Shown: piece after piece, positions 1 to 8,265 of the stretch | Numbering within the stretch: the stretch's first letter is position 1 | Layout: each line of letters begins with the position of its first letter | Origin: Streptomyces gardneri | GTDB lineage: Bacteria > Actinomycetota > Actinomycetes > Streptomycetales > Streptomycetaceae | Length of the DNA stretch: 64,000 nucleotides | Direction: 5' to 3' | NCBI RefSeq assembly: GCF_006539185.1 | Contig: NZ_BJMN01000030.1 | Span: 1 to 64,000 of the forward strand | Program-made: the position numbers and the translations under genes | The notes under the pieces: generated by a model | Database searches by the model: none | What the model saw: only the letters and a program-made list of their open reading frames with translations | What the model was told of the DNA's origin: nothing

Positions 1-91
1 GGCGGCAGTCGGGACCCTGTGCACGGGCGCGTCCTGGCTGCGGGTAGGGTCAGGGGGCAACGTCGGCATCATCTCAGCAGGAGGCCCCCGG

Positions 92-700
92 GTGGAGGTC
101 CAGGAGACTCGCGTTCAGACCGACCGGGTCCTCACCATCCCCAACATTCTCAGCATGGCGCGTCTTCTCGGCGTGCCGCTGTTTCTGTGGCTCATTCTCC
201 GTCCGGAGTTCGGCGGCCCCAACAGCGACGGATGGGCTCTGCTCGTCCTGATGCTCAGCGGCGTCAGCGACTATCTCGACGGCAAGCTCGCCCGGCGCTG
301 GAACCAGATCAGCAACCTCGGCCGGCTGCTCGACCCGGCCGCCGACCGGTTGTACATCCTCTCCACGCTCGTGGGGCTCACCTGGCGTGAGATCCTGCCG
401 CTGTGGCTGACCGCCGCCCTGTTGGCGCGCGAGGCGATGCTGCTGGTCATGGTGGGAATCCTCCGTCGACACGGCTACCCGCCGCCGCAGGTGAACTTCC
501 TCGGGAAAGCTGCGACATTCAACTTGATGTACGCGTTCCCGTTGCTGCTTCTCAGTGACGGAACGGGCTGGCTCTCGTCACTCGCTGAAGTTTTCGGGTG
601 GGCCTTCGCCGGATGGGGTACAACTCTGTATTGGTGGGCAGGGATCCTCTACGTGGTCCAGGTCCGTCGACTCGTGAAGGCGGATACCGCGGCCGATTGA
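92..700 (+). CDS. CDP-alcohol phosphatidyltransferase family protein
   Basis: Membrane enzyme that transfers a phosphatidyl group from a CDP-alcohol to an acceptor alcohol, as in phospholipid synthesis. The 202-residue product carries the full family signature D63-G-x2-A-R-x8-G77-x3-D81-x3-D85, whose aspartates bind the metals. Several hydrophobic segments follow (about 20-37, 47-60, 100-125, 155-195). The GTG start at 92 is preceded by AGGAGG at 79-84. It lies 116 bp upstream of the nucleotidyltransferase gene on the same strand. Substrate (phosphatidylglycerol, cardiolipin or inositol type) cannot be decided from the sequence. Confidence 0.9.
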   Translation: MEVQETRVQTDRVLTIPNILSMARLLGVPLFLWLILRPEFGGPNSDGWALLVLMLSGVSDYLDGKLARRWNQISNLGRLLDPAADRLYILSTLVGLTWREILPLWLTAALLAREAMLLVMVGILRRHGYPPPQVNFLGKAATFNLMYAFPLLLLSDGTGWLSSLAEVFGWAFAGWGTTLYWWAGILYVVQVRRLVKADTAAD

Positions 701-816
701 GCCCGTCCGTCCCGTGCCGAGCAACGTCGCCGGCAGGATCGAGGACGCCGAAGGGCCACCGAGCGGACAGGTGAAGTCGGCAGGACCGTCGTCTCTTCAA
801 GGAGGACGCTTCCGAC

Positions 817-3312
817 ATGAAGGCCGTCGTGATGGCCGGTGGCGAAGGAACCCGACTTCGCCCCATGACCTCGAGCATGCCCAAGCCCCTTCTGCCGGTA
901 GTAAACCGGCCGATCATGGAGCACGTCCTGCGACTGCTCAAGAGGCACGGTCTCAACGAGACCGTCGTCACCGTGCAGTTTCTCGCCTCCCTCGTCAGGA
1001 ACTATTTCGGCGACGGCGAAGAGCTCGGGATGGAGCTCACATACGCCAACGAGGAGAAGCCGCTCGGTACAGCGGGCAGTGTGAAGAATGCCGAAGAAGC
1101 GTTGAAGGACGACGCTTTTCTCGTCATCTCGGGGGACGCGCTCACAGATTTCGATCTGACCGACCTCATCGCCTTCCACAAAGAGAAGGGCGCACTCGTC
1201 ACCGTCTGCCTCACCCGGGTCCCGAATCCCCTGGAATTCGGTATCACCATCGTGGACGAGGAAGGGAAAGTCGAGCGGTTCCTGGAGAAACCCACATGGG
1301 GCCAGGTCTTCTCGGACACGGTGAACACGGGTATCTACGTGATGGAGCCCGAGGTCTTCGACTACGTCGCAGCTGACACGTCGGTGGACTGGTCGGGCGA
1401 CGTCTTCCCTCAGCTCATGAAGGAGGGCAAGCCTATCTACGGCTATGTCGCCGAGGGCTACTGGGAGGACGTCGGCACTCACGAGAGCTATGTGAAGGCC
1501 CAGGCGGACGTTCTCGAAGGCAAGGTCCAGGTCGACATCGACGGCTTCGAGATCTCACCCGGCGTCTGGGTGGCCGAAGGCGCCGAGGTGCATCCGGACG
1601 CCGTGCTGCGCGGGCCGCTCTACATCGGGGACTACGCCAAGGTCGAGGCCGGCGCAGAGATCCGTGAGCACACCGTCATCGGTTCGAACGTGGTGATCAA
1701 GAGCGGGGCCTTCCTGCACAAGGCCGTAGTGCACGACAACGTCTACATCGGGCCGCAGAGCAATCTGCGCGGCTGTGTCATCGGCAAGAACACCGACATC
1801 ATGCGGGCCGCCCGGATCGAGGACGGGGCCGTGATCGGGGACGAGTGCCTCGTCGGTGAAGAATCGATCGTGCAGGGGAACGTCCGGGTCTATCCGTTCA
1901 AGACGATCGAGGCCGGCGCCTTCGTCAACACGTCGGTCATCTGGGAGTCCCGGGGGCAGGCGCATCTCTTCGGGGCGCGCGGGGTGTCCGGCATCCTGAA
2001 CGTGGAGATCACGCCGGAGCTGGCCGTGCGGCTTGCGGGGGCGTACGCGACGACCCTGAAGAAGGGGGCGACGGTCACCACCGCGCGTGACCACTCCCGA
2101 GGCGCCCGGGCGCTGAAACGGGCGGTGATCTCGGCCTTGCAGGCCAGCGCCATCGACGTACGGGACCTGGAGAACGTGCCGCTGCCCGTGGCCCGGCAGC
2201 AGACCGCGCGGGGGAGTGCCGGCGGGATCATGGTCCGGACCTCGCCCGGTGTGCCGGACTCCGTGGACATCATGTTCTTCGACGAGCGCGGGGCGGACCT
2301 CTCGCAGGCCGGGCAGCGGAAGCTCGACCGGGTGTTCGCGCGGCAGGAGTACCGGCGGGCCTTCCCTGGGGAGATCGGTGACCTGTCCTTCCCAGCAAGC
2401 GTCTTCGATTCGTACACCGGGTCGCTCTTGCGGAACGTCGACACCACCGGGATCGCGGAGGCGGGACTCAAGGTCGTCGTGGATGCCTCCAACGGAAGCG
2501 CCGGGCTCGTGCTGCCCAGCCTTCTCGGGCGGCTCCAGGTGGACTCGCTGACGATCAACCCCGGGCTCGACGAGTCCCGGCCCACCGAGTCGGCCGAGAG
2601 CCGGCGGGCCGGGCTCGTACGGCTGGGGGAGATCGTGGCGTCGGCGCGGGCGGCGTTCGGGGTGCGCTTCGACCCCGTGGGAGAAAGGCTCTCGCTCGTC
2701 GACGAGCGGGGGCGGATCATCGAGGACGACCGGGCGCTCCTGGTGATGCTGGACCTGGTGGCGGCCGAGCGGCGTTCGGGGCGGGTCGCGCTGCCCGTGA
2801 CGACCACGAGGATCGCCGAGCAGGTCGCCGCGTACCACGGCACGCAGGTGGAGTGGACGACGACCTCGCCCGACGACCTCACGAGGGTCGGCCGGGAGGA
2901 GTCGACGATCTTCGGTGGTGACGGGCGCGGCGGGTTCATCGTGCCCGAGTTCAGCAGCGTCTTCGACGGCGCCGCCGCCTTCGTGCGGCTCATCGGTCTC
3001 GTCGCGCGGACCCAGCTCACGCTGAGCCAGATCGACGCGCGGATTCCGCGGGCCCACGTCCTGAAGAAGGACATCGCGACCCCGTGGGCCGTGAAGGGGC
3101 TTGTCATGCGTCGGGTGGTGGAGGCGGCGGGCAGCCGGTCCGTCGACACCACCGACGGCGTGCGGGTGGTCGAGGCCGACGGGCGTTGGGTGATGGTGCT
3201 GCCCGACCCGGCGGAGGCCGTCACCCATCTGTGGGCGGAAGGCCCCGACGACGCCTCCGCGCAGGCCCTGCTCGACGAGTGGACCGAGGTGGTCGACAGC
3301 GCAGGTCGCTGA
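817..3312 (+). CDS. Mannose-1-phosphate guanylyltransferase-like protein with fused phosphomannomutase-like domain
   Basis: 831 residues in three parts. Residues 1-230 are a nucleotidyltransferase with AGGEGTRLRP and PKPLLPV motifs. About 245-370 are left-handed beta-helix hexapeptide repeats. About 385-825 are a phosphomannomutase/phosphoglucomutase-like region. The first part should make GDP-mannose or a related NDP-sugar for glycan synthesis or protein O-mannosylation. The mutase half looks degenerate. The phosphoserine loop reads VRTSPGVP instead of TASHNP, the metal loop reads FDPVGERL instead of the usual DGDGDR, and the sugar-binding loop is also altered. SD AAGGAGG at 799-805. A terminator follows. 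Streptomyces homologues are commonly named ManC, but the nucleotide specificity is inferred. Confidence 0.88.
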   Translation: MKAVVMAGGEGTRLRPMTSSMPKPLLPVVNRPIMEHVLRLLKRHGLNETVVTVQFLASLVRNYFGDGEELGMELTYANEEKPLGTAGSVKNAEEALKDDAFLVISGDALTDFDLTDLIAFHKEKGALVTVCLTRVPNPLEFGITIVDEEGKVERFLEKPTWGQVFSDTVNTGIYVMEPEVFDYVAADTSVDWSGDVFPQLMKEGKPIYGYVAEGYWEDVGTHESYVKAQADVLEGKVQVDIDGFEISPGVWVAEGAEVHPDAVLRGPLYIGDYAKVEAGAEIREHTVIGSNVVIKSGAFLHKAVVHDNVYIGPQSNLRGCVIGKNTDIMRAARIEDGAVIGDECLVGEESIVQGNVRVYPFKTIEAGAFVNTSVIWESRGQAHLFGARGVSGILNVEITPELAVRLAGAYATTLKKGATVTTARDHSRGARALKRAVISALQASAIDVRDLENVPLPVARQQTARGSAGGIMVRTSPGVPDSVDIMFFDERGADLSQAGQRKLDRVFARQEYRRAFPGEIGDLSFPASVFDSYTGSLLRNVDTTGIAEAGLKVVVDASNGSAGLVLPSLLGRLQVDSLTINPGLDESRPTESAESRRAGLVRLGEIVASARAAFGVRFDPVGERLSLVDERGRIIEDDRALLVMLDLVAAERRSGRVALPVTTTRIAEQVAAYHGTQVEWTTTSPDDLTRVGREESTIFGGDGRGGFIVPEFSSVFDGAAAFVRLIGLVARTQLTLSQIDARIPRAHVLKKDIATPWAVKGLVMRRVVEAAGSRSVDTTDGVRVVEADGRWVMVLPDPAEAVTHLWAEGPDDASAQALLDEWTEVVDSAGR

Positions 3313-3328
3313 CGGAGCGGGACCGTCA

Positions 3329-3366
3329 GGCCGGGAGGTGCCCCTGGGGTGCCTCCCGGCCCTTTA
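3329..3366 (+). terminator. Intrinsic terminator after the guanylyltransferase gene
   Basis: GGCCGGGAGG at 3329-3338 pairs perfectly with CCTCCCGGCC at 3352-3361; the inner sequence extends pairing through CCCC/GGGG. CTTTAC follows. It separates the sugar-nucleotide gene from the DUF881 operon. Confidence 0.75.
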
Positions 3367-3413
3367 CGGGGGCCATTCGGTGGTAGGCCGTGCGACGTGC
3401 GACGATGTGCGGC

Positions 3414-4343
3414 ATGTCGCAGCAGCCCCCCGTTCGGAGCACCGGATCACCGCCGCCGCGCCCGGACGCGTCGATGTCGCTGCTGAACAACGTGATCGAC
3501 CACGCGCTCGACGACGGCTACGCGGAGGCTACGGCCCGGCGTGCCGCCGAGGGGAACGATCTGCCCCGTCCCCTGCGCGCCAAGCTCGGCGTCGCGGCGG
3601 GCCTCCTGCTCGCCGCCGTAGTGGTGACCGTGGGTGCGGCCGAGGCGCGGATCTCTGCGCCGGTCGTCGCCAAGGAGCGGCAGGACCTGATCGACCGGAT
3701 CGAGGGGGAGACCTCGGCCGCCGATCGGCTGGAGCGTGACGTCGAGCGGATCCGGTCCGAGGTCGCGCAGAGGCAGCGGCAGGCCCTGGAGCAGCACGGC
3801 GGGGACCAGGCCGAGCTCGTCGCCCTGCTCTCAGGTGCGACCCCGGTGCACGGCCCCGGGGTGAAGCTGGTCGTCGACGACGCCAAGGGCACCGACACCG
3901 GTGGCGGGGGACCGCGGGAGAGCAGCGGATTCTCCGACACGGGACGGGTCCGCGACCGGGACATGCAGCGGGTCGTCAACGGGCTGTGGGAGTCCGGCGC
4001 CGAGGCCGTCTCGATCAACGGTCAGCGTCTGACCTCGCTCTCCGCGATCAGGGCCGCCGGTGACGCCATACTGGTCGACAACAAGCCGCTGGTGCCGCCG
4101 TACACCGTCCTCGCGATCGGGGACGGGCAGCGGCTGAGCACAGCGTTCCAGGACAGCGCCGACGGGCAGTATCTGCACGCGCTGGTGGAGAACTTCGGGA
4201 TCAGGAGCAGCATCTCGGCCGAGGGCGACGTACGCCTGCCGGCCGCGCCGAGCCTGACCGTACGTACAGCAGAGCCGAGGGGGGCCGGGGCGGCGACGCC
4301 GTCCGGTCGGGCCACGGCCGACACAGGGAAGGGCACATCGTGA
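3414..4343 (+). CDS. DUF881 family membrane-anchored protein (first copy)
   Basis: Product of about 309 residues: a hydrophilic N-terminus, one membrane segment near residues 60-80 (GLLLAAVVVTVGAAEA), a coiled-coil stretch rich in E/R/Q, then the DUF881 core with the conserved pattern GAEAVSINGQRLT and a PPYTVLAIG block. The family sits next to cell-division genes in Gram-positive bacteria; its biochemical role is unknown. Start is uncertain. ATG at 3414 was chosen, but in-frame GTG 3390 and ATG 3405 are possible, and no convincing SD is present. It overlaps the small basic protein gene by 4 nt (GTGA). Confidence 0.82.
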   Translation: MSQQPPVRSTGSPPPRPDASMSLLNNVIDHALDDGYAEATARRAAEGNDLPRPLRAKLGVAAGLLLAAVVVTVGAAEARISAPVVAKERQDLIDRIEGETSAADRLERDVERIRSEVAQRQRQALEQHGGDQAELVALLSGATPVHGPGVKLVVDDAKGTDTGGGGPRESSGFSDTGRVRDRDMQRVVNGLWESGAEAVSINGQRLTSLSAIRAAGDAILVDNKPLVPPYTVLAIGDGQRLSTAFQDSADGQYLHALVENFGIRSSISAEGDVRLPAAPSLTVRTAEPRGAGAATPSGRATADTGKGTS

Positions 4344-4672
4344 TCGCCGTACTGGGCCTGATCGTCGGAGTCGTGGTCGGACTGTTGGTCCGGCCCGAGG
4401 TGCCGGCGGTGGTCGAGCCCTATCTTCCGATCGCCGTGGTCGCCGCTCTGGACGCGGTCTTCGGCGGCCTGCGGGCCATGCTCGACGGGATCTTCGTCGA
4501 CAAGGTCTTCGTGGTGTCGTTCCTCTCGAACGTCGTCGTGGCCGCGCTGATCGTCTTCCTCGGCGACAAGCTGGGCGTGGGCGCGCAGCTGTCGACCGGT
4601 GTGGTCGTCGTGCTCGGCATCCGGATCTTCTCCAACGCGGCCGCCATTCGGCGCCACGTGTTCCGGGCGTGA
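4340..4672 (+). CDS. sbp: Small basic family protein (DUF1290, Sbp-like)
   Basis: 110 residues, mostly hydrophobic, with four predicted membrane stretches and short basic loops (GGLRAMLDGIF, NAAAIRRHVFRA). It matches the DUF1290 small basic protein family, which neighbours divisome genes in Firmicutes and Actinobacteria. GTG start at 4340 overlaps the previous stop as GTGA, and the next gene overlaps it the same way, so the three genes are translationally coupled. Precise function unknown. Confidence 0.85.
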   Translation: MIAVLGLIVGVVVGLLVRPEVPAVVEPYLPIAVVAALDAVFGGLRAMLDGIFVDKVFVVSFLSNVVVAALIVFLGDKLGVGAQLSTGVVVVLGIRIFSNAAAIRRHVFRA

Positions 4673-5730
4673 GGCCGATGAGCGAGGACCAGGACCCTCA
4701 GATGCCCGAGAACCCTGAGAACGCCAAGAACGCCAAGAACGCCAAGAGTGCCGAGGGCGCCGACAAGTCCGAGAGTCGGCGGGATCCGCAGAGCCCGGAG
4801 GGTTCGCAGAGTTCGAAGAGTGCGCAGGAGCCTGAGCGGGCTCGTCCGGGTGAGAGCGCTGAGCAGCCCCGGGGGCCGCAGAGCTCGAAGGGTGTCGAGA
4901 GCTCGGGGCAGGGCGACGACCCCGTGGACGCGCCTGTCCCTTCCTCCGCGCCTGTCCCTCCTGCCTCGTCCGTTCCTCCCGTCGCGCCTGTTGCTTCCGG
5001 TGGGGGCGAGCCGAGTGGGCGTCGTCGGCTCGCCGCCGCTCTGTGGCCGCCGCGGGTCACGCGGGCCCAACTCATCGTCGCGCTGCTGTTGTTCGTCCTC
5101 GGTCTGGGCCTGGCCATCCAGGTCTCCTCGACCAGCGAGAACAGCGCGCTGCGAGGCGCCCGGCAGGAGGACCTGGTGCGGATCCTCGACGAGCTCGACG
5201 ACCGTACGCAGCGCCTGGAGGACGAGAAGGCGCGTCTGGAGAAGCAGCGCACCGAGCTGGAGTCCAGCTCGGACCAGGCCGAGGAAGCCCGTAAGCAGAC
5301 CCAGGAGAAGGAGCAGCAGCTCGGGATCCTGGCGGGAACGGTCGCCGCCGAGGGGCCGGGGATCACCCTGACCGTCGGCGATCCCACCGGGGCCGTCGAG
5401 TCCGACATGCTGCTCGACGCCATCCAGGAGCTGCGCGCGGCGGGTGCCGAGGCGATCCAGGTCAACGGTGTGCGGGTGGTGGCGGACAGTTATTTCACCG
5501 GTAGCGGTGATGACATGCGGATCGATGGAACGAAGGTGGCCGCTCCGTACGTCTTCAAGGTCATCGGCAAGCCGGAGGATCTCGAGCCCGCGCTCAACAT
5601 CCCCGGCGGTGTCGTGCAGACCCTCGAGAAGGAGCAGGCCACAGCCACGGTGGAGCGGTCGGCGAAGATCGTCGTCGATGCCTTGCGACCCGCGAAGCGG
5701 CCTGACTACGCTCAGTCGTCCTCGCAGTGA
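4669..5730 (+). CDS. DUF881 family membrane-anchored protein (second copy)
   Basis: 353 residues. Residues 1-115 are a disordered, charged and proline-rich tail with short repeats (AKNAKNAKSAEGADKSES), encoded by near-tandem aacgccaag units. One membrane helix (LIVALLLFVLGLGLAIQV) and a long coiled coil (about 165-215, E/K/R-rich) follow. The DUF881 domain shows GAEAIQVNGVRVV and APYVFKVIG. GTG 4669 overlaps the previous stop; ATG 4678 is the alternative. Together with the first copy and Sbp it forms the DUF881-Sbp-DUF881 triad. The tail repeat differs from the rest of the gene in composition and is probably length-variable between strains. Confidence 0.85.
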   Translation: MRPMSEDQDPQMPENPENAKNAKNAKSAEGADKSESRRDPQSPEGSQSSKSAQEPERARPGESAEQPRGPQSSKGVESSGQGDDPVDAPVPSSAPVPPASSVPPVAPVASGGGEPSGRRRLAAALWPPRVTRAQLIVALLLFVLGLGLAIQVSSTSENSALRGARQEDLVRILDELDDRTQRLEDEKARLEKQRTELESSSDQAEEARKQTQEKEQQLGILAGTVAAEGPGITLTVGDPTGAVESDMLLDAIQELRAAGAEAIQVNGVRVVADSYFTGSGDDMRIDGTKVAAPYVFKVIGKPEDLEPALNIPGGVVQTLEKEQATATVERSAKIVVDALRPAKRPDYAQSSSQ

Positions 5731-5783
5731 GACGGGGGACGAGGGGGGTCCCGCGACAAGGGCATGACGTTGCGGGGGGTCGG

Positions 5784-5803
5784 CGCACCACAACGGTGGT
5801 GCG
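5784..5803. repeat. Inverted repeat upstream of the FHA gene
   Basis: CGCACCAC (5784-5791), loop AACG, GTGGTGCG (5796-5803): an 8-bp perfect stem in the 190-bp gap after the DUF881 triad. There is no T-run, so it could be a weak terminator or an operator for the FHA gene 118 bp downstream. Confidence 0.45.
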
Positions 5804-5920
5804 TGGTGGAAACTGTCCGGAGGATACGGACGTTGTGAAGGTGTCCGGGTCGGCAGGTGTGAGGAATTTCGGTTCGTCCTGCCCCACGGGCGGGTCTGTT
5901 TCGGTCAAGGGGAATCGCCC

Positions 5921-6754
5921 GTGAAGTTGTTTGCGAAGTTGTTCGGCAAGAGCGCACGCGAGGACGGCGGCAACGCCAGGCACCGCGCGCCGCGCCATGC
6001 CCAGAGCGAGGAGCAGGGCGGCGAGCGCCCGCTCTTCCGCGATGAGGTCGACGGTCAGGGCGGTGACATTTCGGGCGCGCAGGGCGCGTCTTCTGTTGAC
6101 CCCGCCGGGGCCGGACGCATAGGTTTCGGGGAACCATCAACCTCAAGTACGGGTGGAGGGTTTACCCCCGACCCGTATGCGACACAGACCTCCGCGGGGA
6201 TGCCGCGGCAGGAGGATGCGTCCATGCCGGTGTGTACGAGGTGCGGTCACCGCAACGCGGCCGACAGCCGCTTCTGCTCCCACTGCGGCACGCCGCTGCG
6301 GGGCGGAGTCGCCCCCGAGCGTGCGTCCGAGACGACGTCGACGATCTCCATCTCGGGGCTCGAGGCGTACGACGCGGAGGTCACCGGCCAGAACGCGCTC
6401 CCGTCGCTGTCCCCCGAGGCGCTCGCCGCCGTGGAGGCCCTGCCTCTCGGCTCCGCGCTCCTCGTGGTGCGCCGGGGTCCGAACTCCGGCAGCCGGTTCC
6501 TGCTCGACGGAGAGCTGACGACGGCCGGCCGTCACCCGCAGAGCGACATCTTCCTGGACGACTTCACCGTCTCCCGGCGCCATGTCGAGTTCCGGCGGGC
6601 GCAGGACGGCAGCTTCACCGTCGCCGATGTCGGCAGCCTCAACGGCACGTACGTCAACCGTGAGCCGATCGAGTCGGTCGTGCTGTCCAACGGCGACGAA
6701 GTGCAGATCGGCAAGTACCGGCTGGTCTTCTATTCGAGCCAGCGGGGCGTGTGA
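5921..6754 (+). CDS. FHA-domain protein with zinc ribbon, GarA/OdhI-like
   Basis: 277 residues. N-terminal third is low complexity. A zinc ribbon follows with Cys105, Cys108, Cys119 and Cys122 (CTRC..CSHC). Then comes the sequence E137-T-T-S140, matching the phosphorylatable ETTS motif of actinobacterial GarA/OdhI, and an FHA domain at about 180-275 with GRHPQSDIFLDD, SRRH and NGTYVNR. In the known relatives, Ser/Thr kinases phosphorylate the motif; the tail then folds onto its own FHA domain and releases 2-oxoglutarate dehydrogenase and other targets. That role is inferred here. GTG 5921 has SD AAGGGGAA at 5908-5915. The zinc ribbon and long N-terminus are additions relative to compact GarA. 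Confidence 0.85.
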   Translation: MKLFAKLFGKSAREDGGNARHRAPRHAQSEEQGGERPLFRDEVDGQGGDISGAQGASSVDPAGAGRIGFGEPSTSSTGGGFTPDPYATQTSAGMPRQEDASMPVCTRCGHRNAADSRFCSHCGTPLRGGVAPERASETTSTISISGLEAYDAEVTGQNALPSLSPEALAAVEALPLGSALLVVRRGPNSGSRFLLDGELTTAGRHPQSDIFLDDFTVSRRHVEFRRAQDGSFTVADVGSLNGTYVNREPIESVVLSNGDEVQIGKYRLVFYSSQRGV

Positions 6755-6783
6755 CGCCTCGGAGAAGCCTTCAGGGAAGGTCC

Positions 6784-7527
6784 ATGCTGCGAACACCGAC
6801 GGGCGGTGCCGGATCCGGCACCGCCACCGCGGGCGACCGGCTGGTGAGCATCGGCACGGTGCTGAACCAGCTGCGCGACGAATTTCCCGAAGTGACGATC
6901 TCCAAGATCCGGTTCCTGGAGGCCGAGGGGCTCGTGGAGCCCCGGCGGACGGCGTCCGGGTACCGGAAGTTCAGCCCGCAGGACGTGGAGCGGCTCGCTC
7001 AGATCCTGCGGATGCAGCGGGACCACTATCTTCCGCTGAAGGTCATCCGTGAGCATCTCGACGCTCTCGCCCGGGGCGAGCAGGTCAGCCTTCCCGCGCC
7101 CGGGCGCCGGGGGGAGCTGCTCGACGGACCCTGGGAACAGGACGGGGAGCGGCCCACCGCCGCACGGATCGGCCGGGCCGAGCTGCTCGCCGCCGCGGAG
7201 GTGACCGAGGCCGAGCTCGCCGAGTGGGAGGCCTTCGGTCTCCTCGCCGAGGTACGGGGCGGCGGCTACGACGCGGAGGCCGTCACCGTCGCCAGACTTG
7301 TCGCGGATCTGGGGAGATTCGGTCTCGAACCCCGGCATCTGCGCGGCGTCAAGGCGGCCGCCGACCGTGAGGCCGGGCTCCTCGAGCAGATGGTCGCGCC
7401 CCTGCGCCGGCACCGTAATCCGCAGACCAGAGCGCATGCCGAGGCCACCGCGAAGGAGCTCGCCGAGCTCTCCGTGAGGCTCCACGCGGCCTTCGTACAG
7501 ACGGCTCTGGGCATCCGGCTCCAGTGA
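6784..7527 (+). CDS. ftsR: MerR family transcriptional regulator, FtsR-like
   Basis: 248 residues. The winged helix-turn-helix near the N-terminus reads LRDEFPEVTISKIRFLEAEG then PRRTASGYRKFS, typical of the actinobacterial MerR1 group found directly after an FHA gene. In Corynebacterium the equivalent FtsR activates ftsZ. The second half repeats a MerR-like fold and lacks metal-binding cysteines. ATG 6784 has SD GGAAGG at 6775-6780. It is 29 bp after the FHA stop and probably cotranscribed. The symbol is assigned by family and context only. Confidence 0.82.
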   Translation: MLRTPTGGAGSGTATAGDRLVSIGTVLNQLRDEFPEVTISKIRFLEAEGLVEPRRTASGYRKFSPQDVERLAQILRMQRDHYLPLKVIREHLDALARGEQVSLPAPGRRGELLDGPWEQDGERPTAARIGRAELLAAAEVTEAELAEWEAFGLLAEVRGGGYDAEAVTVARLVADLGRFGLEPRHLRGVKAAADREAGLLEQMVAPLRRHRNPQTRAHAEATAKELAELSVRLHAAFVQTALGIRLQ

Positions 7528-7580
7528 TCTTGGACGGGCCCGACTATCCAAACCGGTCGGGCACGTCCTAGGGTTGCTGT

Positions 7581-8054
7581 GTGAACGAGCTCGACGTTGT
7601 GGGTGTCCGGGTGGAAATGCCCTCCAACCAGCCGATCGTGCTCCTGCGGGAAGTGGGAGGCGATCGGTACCTCCCCATCTGGATCGGACCGGGTGAGGCG
7701 ACCGCGATCGCCTTCGCCCAGCAGGGGATGGCCCCTCCGCGGCCGCTGACGCACGACCTGTTCAAGGACGTGCTGGAGGCCGTGGGGCAGGAGCTCACCG
7801 AGGTCCGCATCACGGACCTGCGTGACGGGGTCTTCTACGCCGAGCTGGTCTTCGCCAGCGGCGTCGAGGTGAGCGCCCGGCCGTCCGACGCGATAGCACT
7901 CGCCCTGCGCACCGGAACGCCGATCTACGGCAGTGACGGTGTGCTGGACGACGCGGGTATCGCGATTCCGGACGAGCAGGAGGACGAGGTGGAGAAGTTC
8001 CGCGAGTTTCTCGACCAGATCTCACCGGAGGACTTCGGGACCAACAGTCAGTGA
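7581..8054 (+). CDS. Bifunctional nuclease family protein (DUF151)
   Basis: 157 residues with the DUF151 pattern: MNELDVVGVRVEMPSNQPI near the start, LPIWIGPGEATAIAFA in the middle and SARPSDAIALALR toward the end. Family members have been described with nuclease activity; the substrate here is unknown. GTG start at 7581 lies 6 nt after TAGGGT (7569-7574), so the mRNA is probably leaderless. It sits between two MerR genes, as in other actinobacteria. Confidence 0.87.
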   Translation: MNELDVVGVRVEMPSNQPIVLLREVGGDRYLPIWIGPGEATAIAFAQQGMAPPRPLTHDLFKDVLEAVGQELTEVRITDLRDGVFYAELVFASGVEVSARPSDAIALALRTGTPIYGSDGVLDDAGIAIPDEQEDEVEKFREFLDQISPEDFGTNSQ

Positions 8055-8175
8055 GACGTGCGGCCGGAGGCCGCTTGCGAGGCCGGTCGTGCGGGCCGTT
8101 CGCGGGGTGCCGTCAGAGCATTCGAGTAGCCTTTCCCCGGGGAGAGACACGGCAAACCACTCTCAGGGTGATTAT

Positions 8176-8231
8176 CACTCGGCGTGCCGAGTGTGGCGAT
8201 CGTTGACGCACCCCGAGTGACTGCCTACCTT
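8176..8231 (+). promoter_or_regulatory. Promoter with three CCGAGTG-type operator half-sites
   Basis: A housekeeping-type promoter is visible: TTGACG at 8203-8208, 17-bp spacer, TACCTT at 8226-8231. A perfect inverted repeat CACTCGG-cgtg-CCGAGTG covers 8176-8193, and a third half-site CCGAGTG lies inside the spacer at 8213-8219, exactly 26 bp from the previous one. The layout suggests autoregulation by the MerR protein encoded just downstream. Confidence 0.65.
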
Positions 8232-8265
8232 CGTGTGGGCAGGTCAAGGACGGAGGGTCGGCGTG

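Noticed and set aside
5727..5924. 65-residue ORF ending in a GTGA overlap with the FHA gene
   Set aside because: No SD, no family, Arg/Gly-rich; spans an inverted repeat and looks like untranslated leader.
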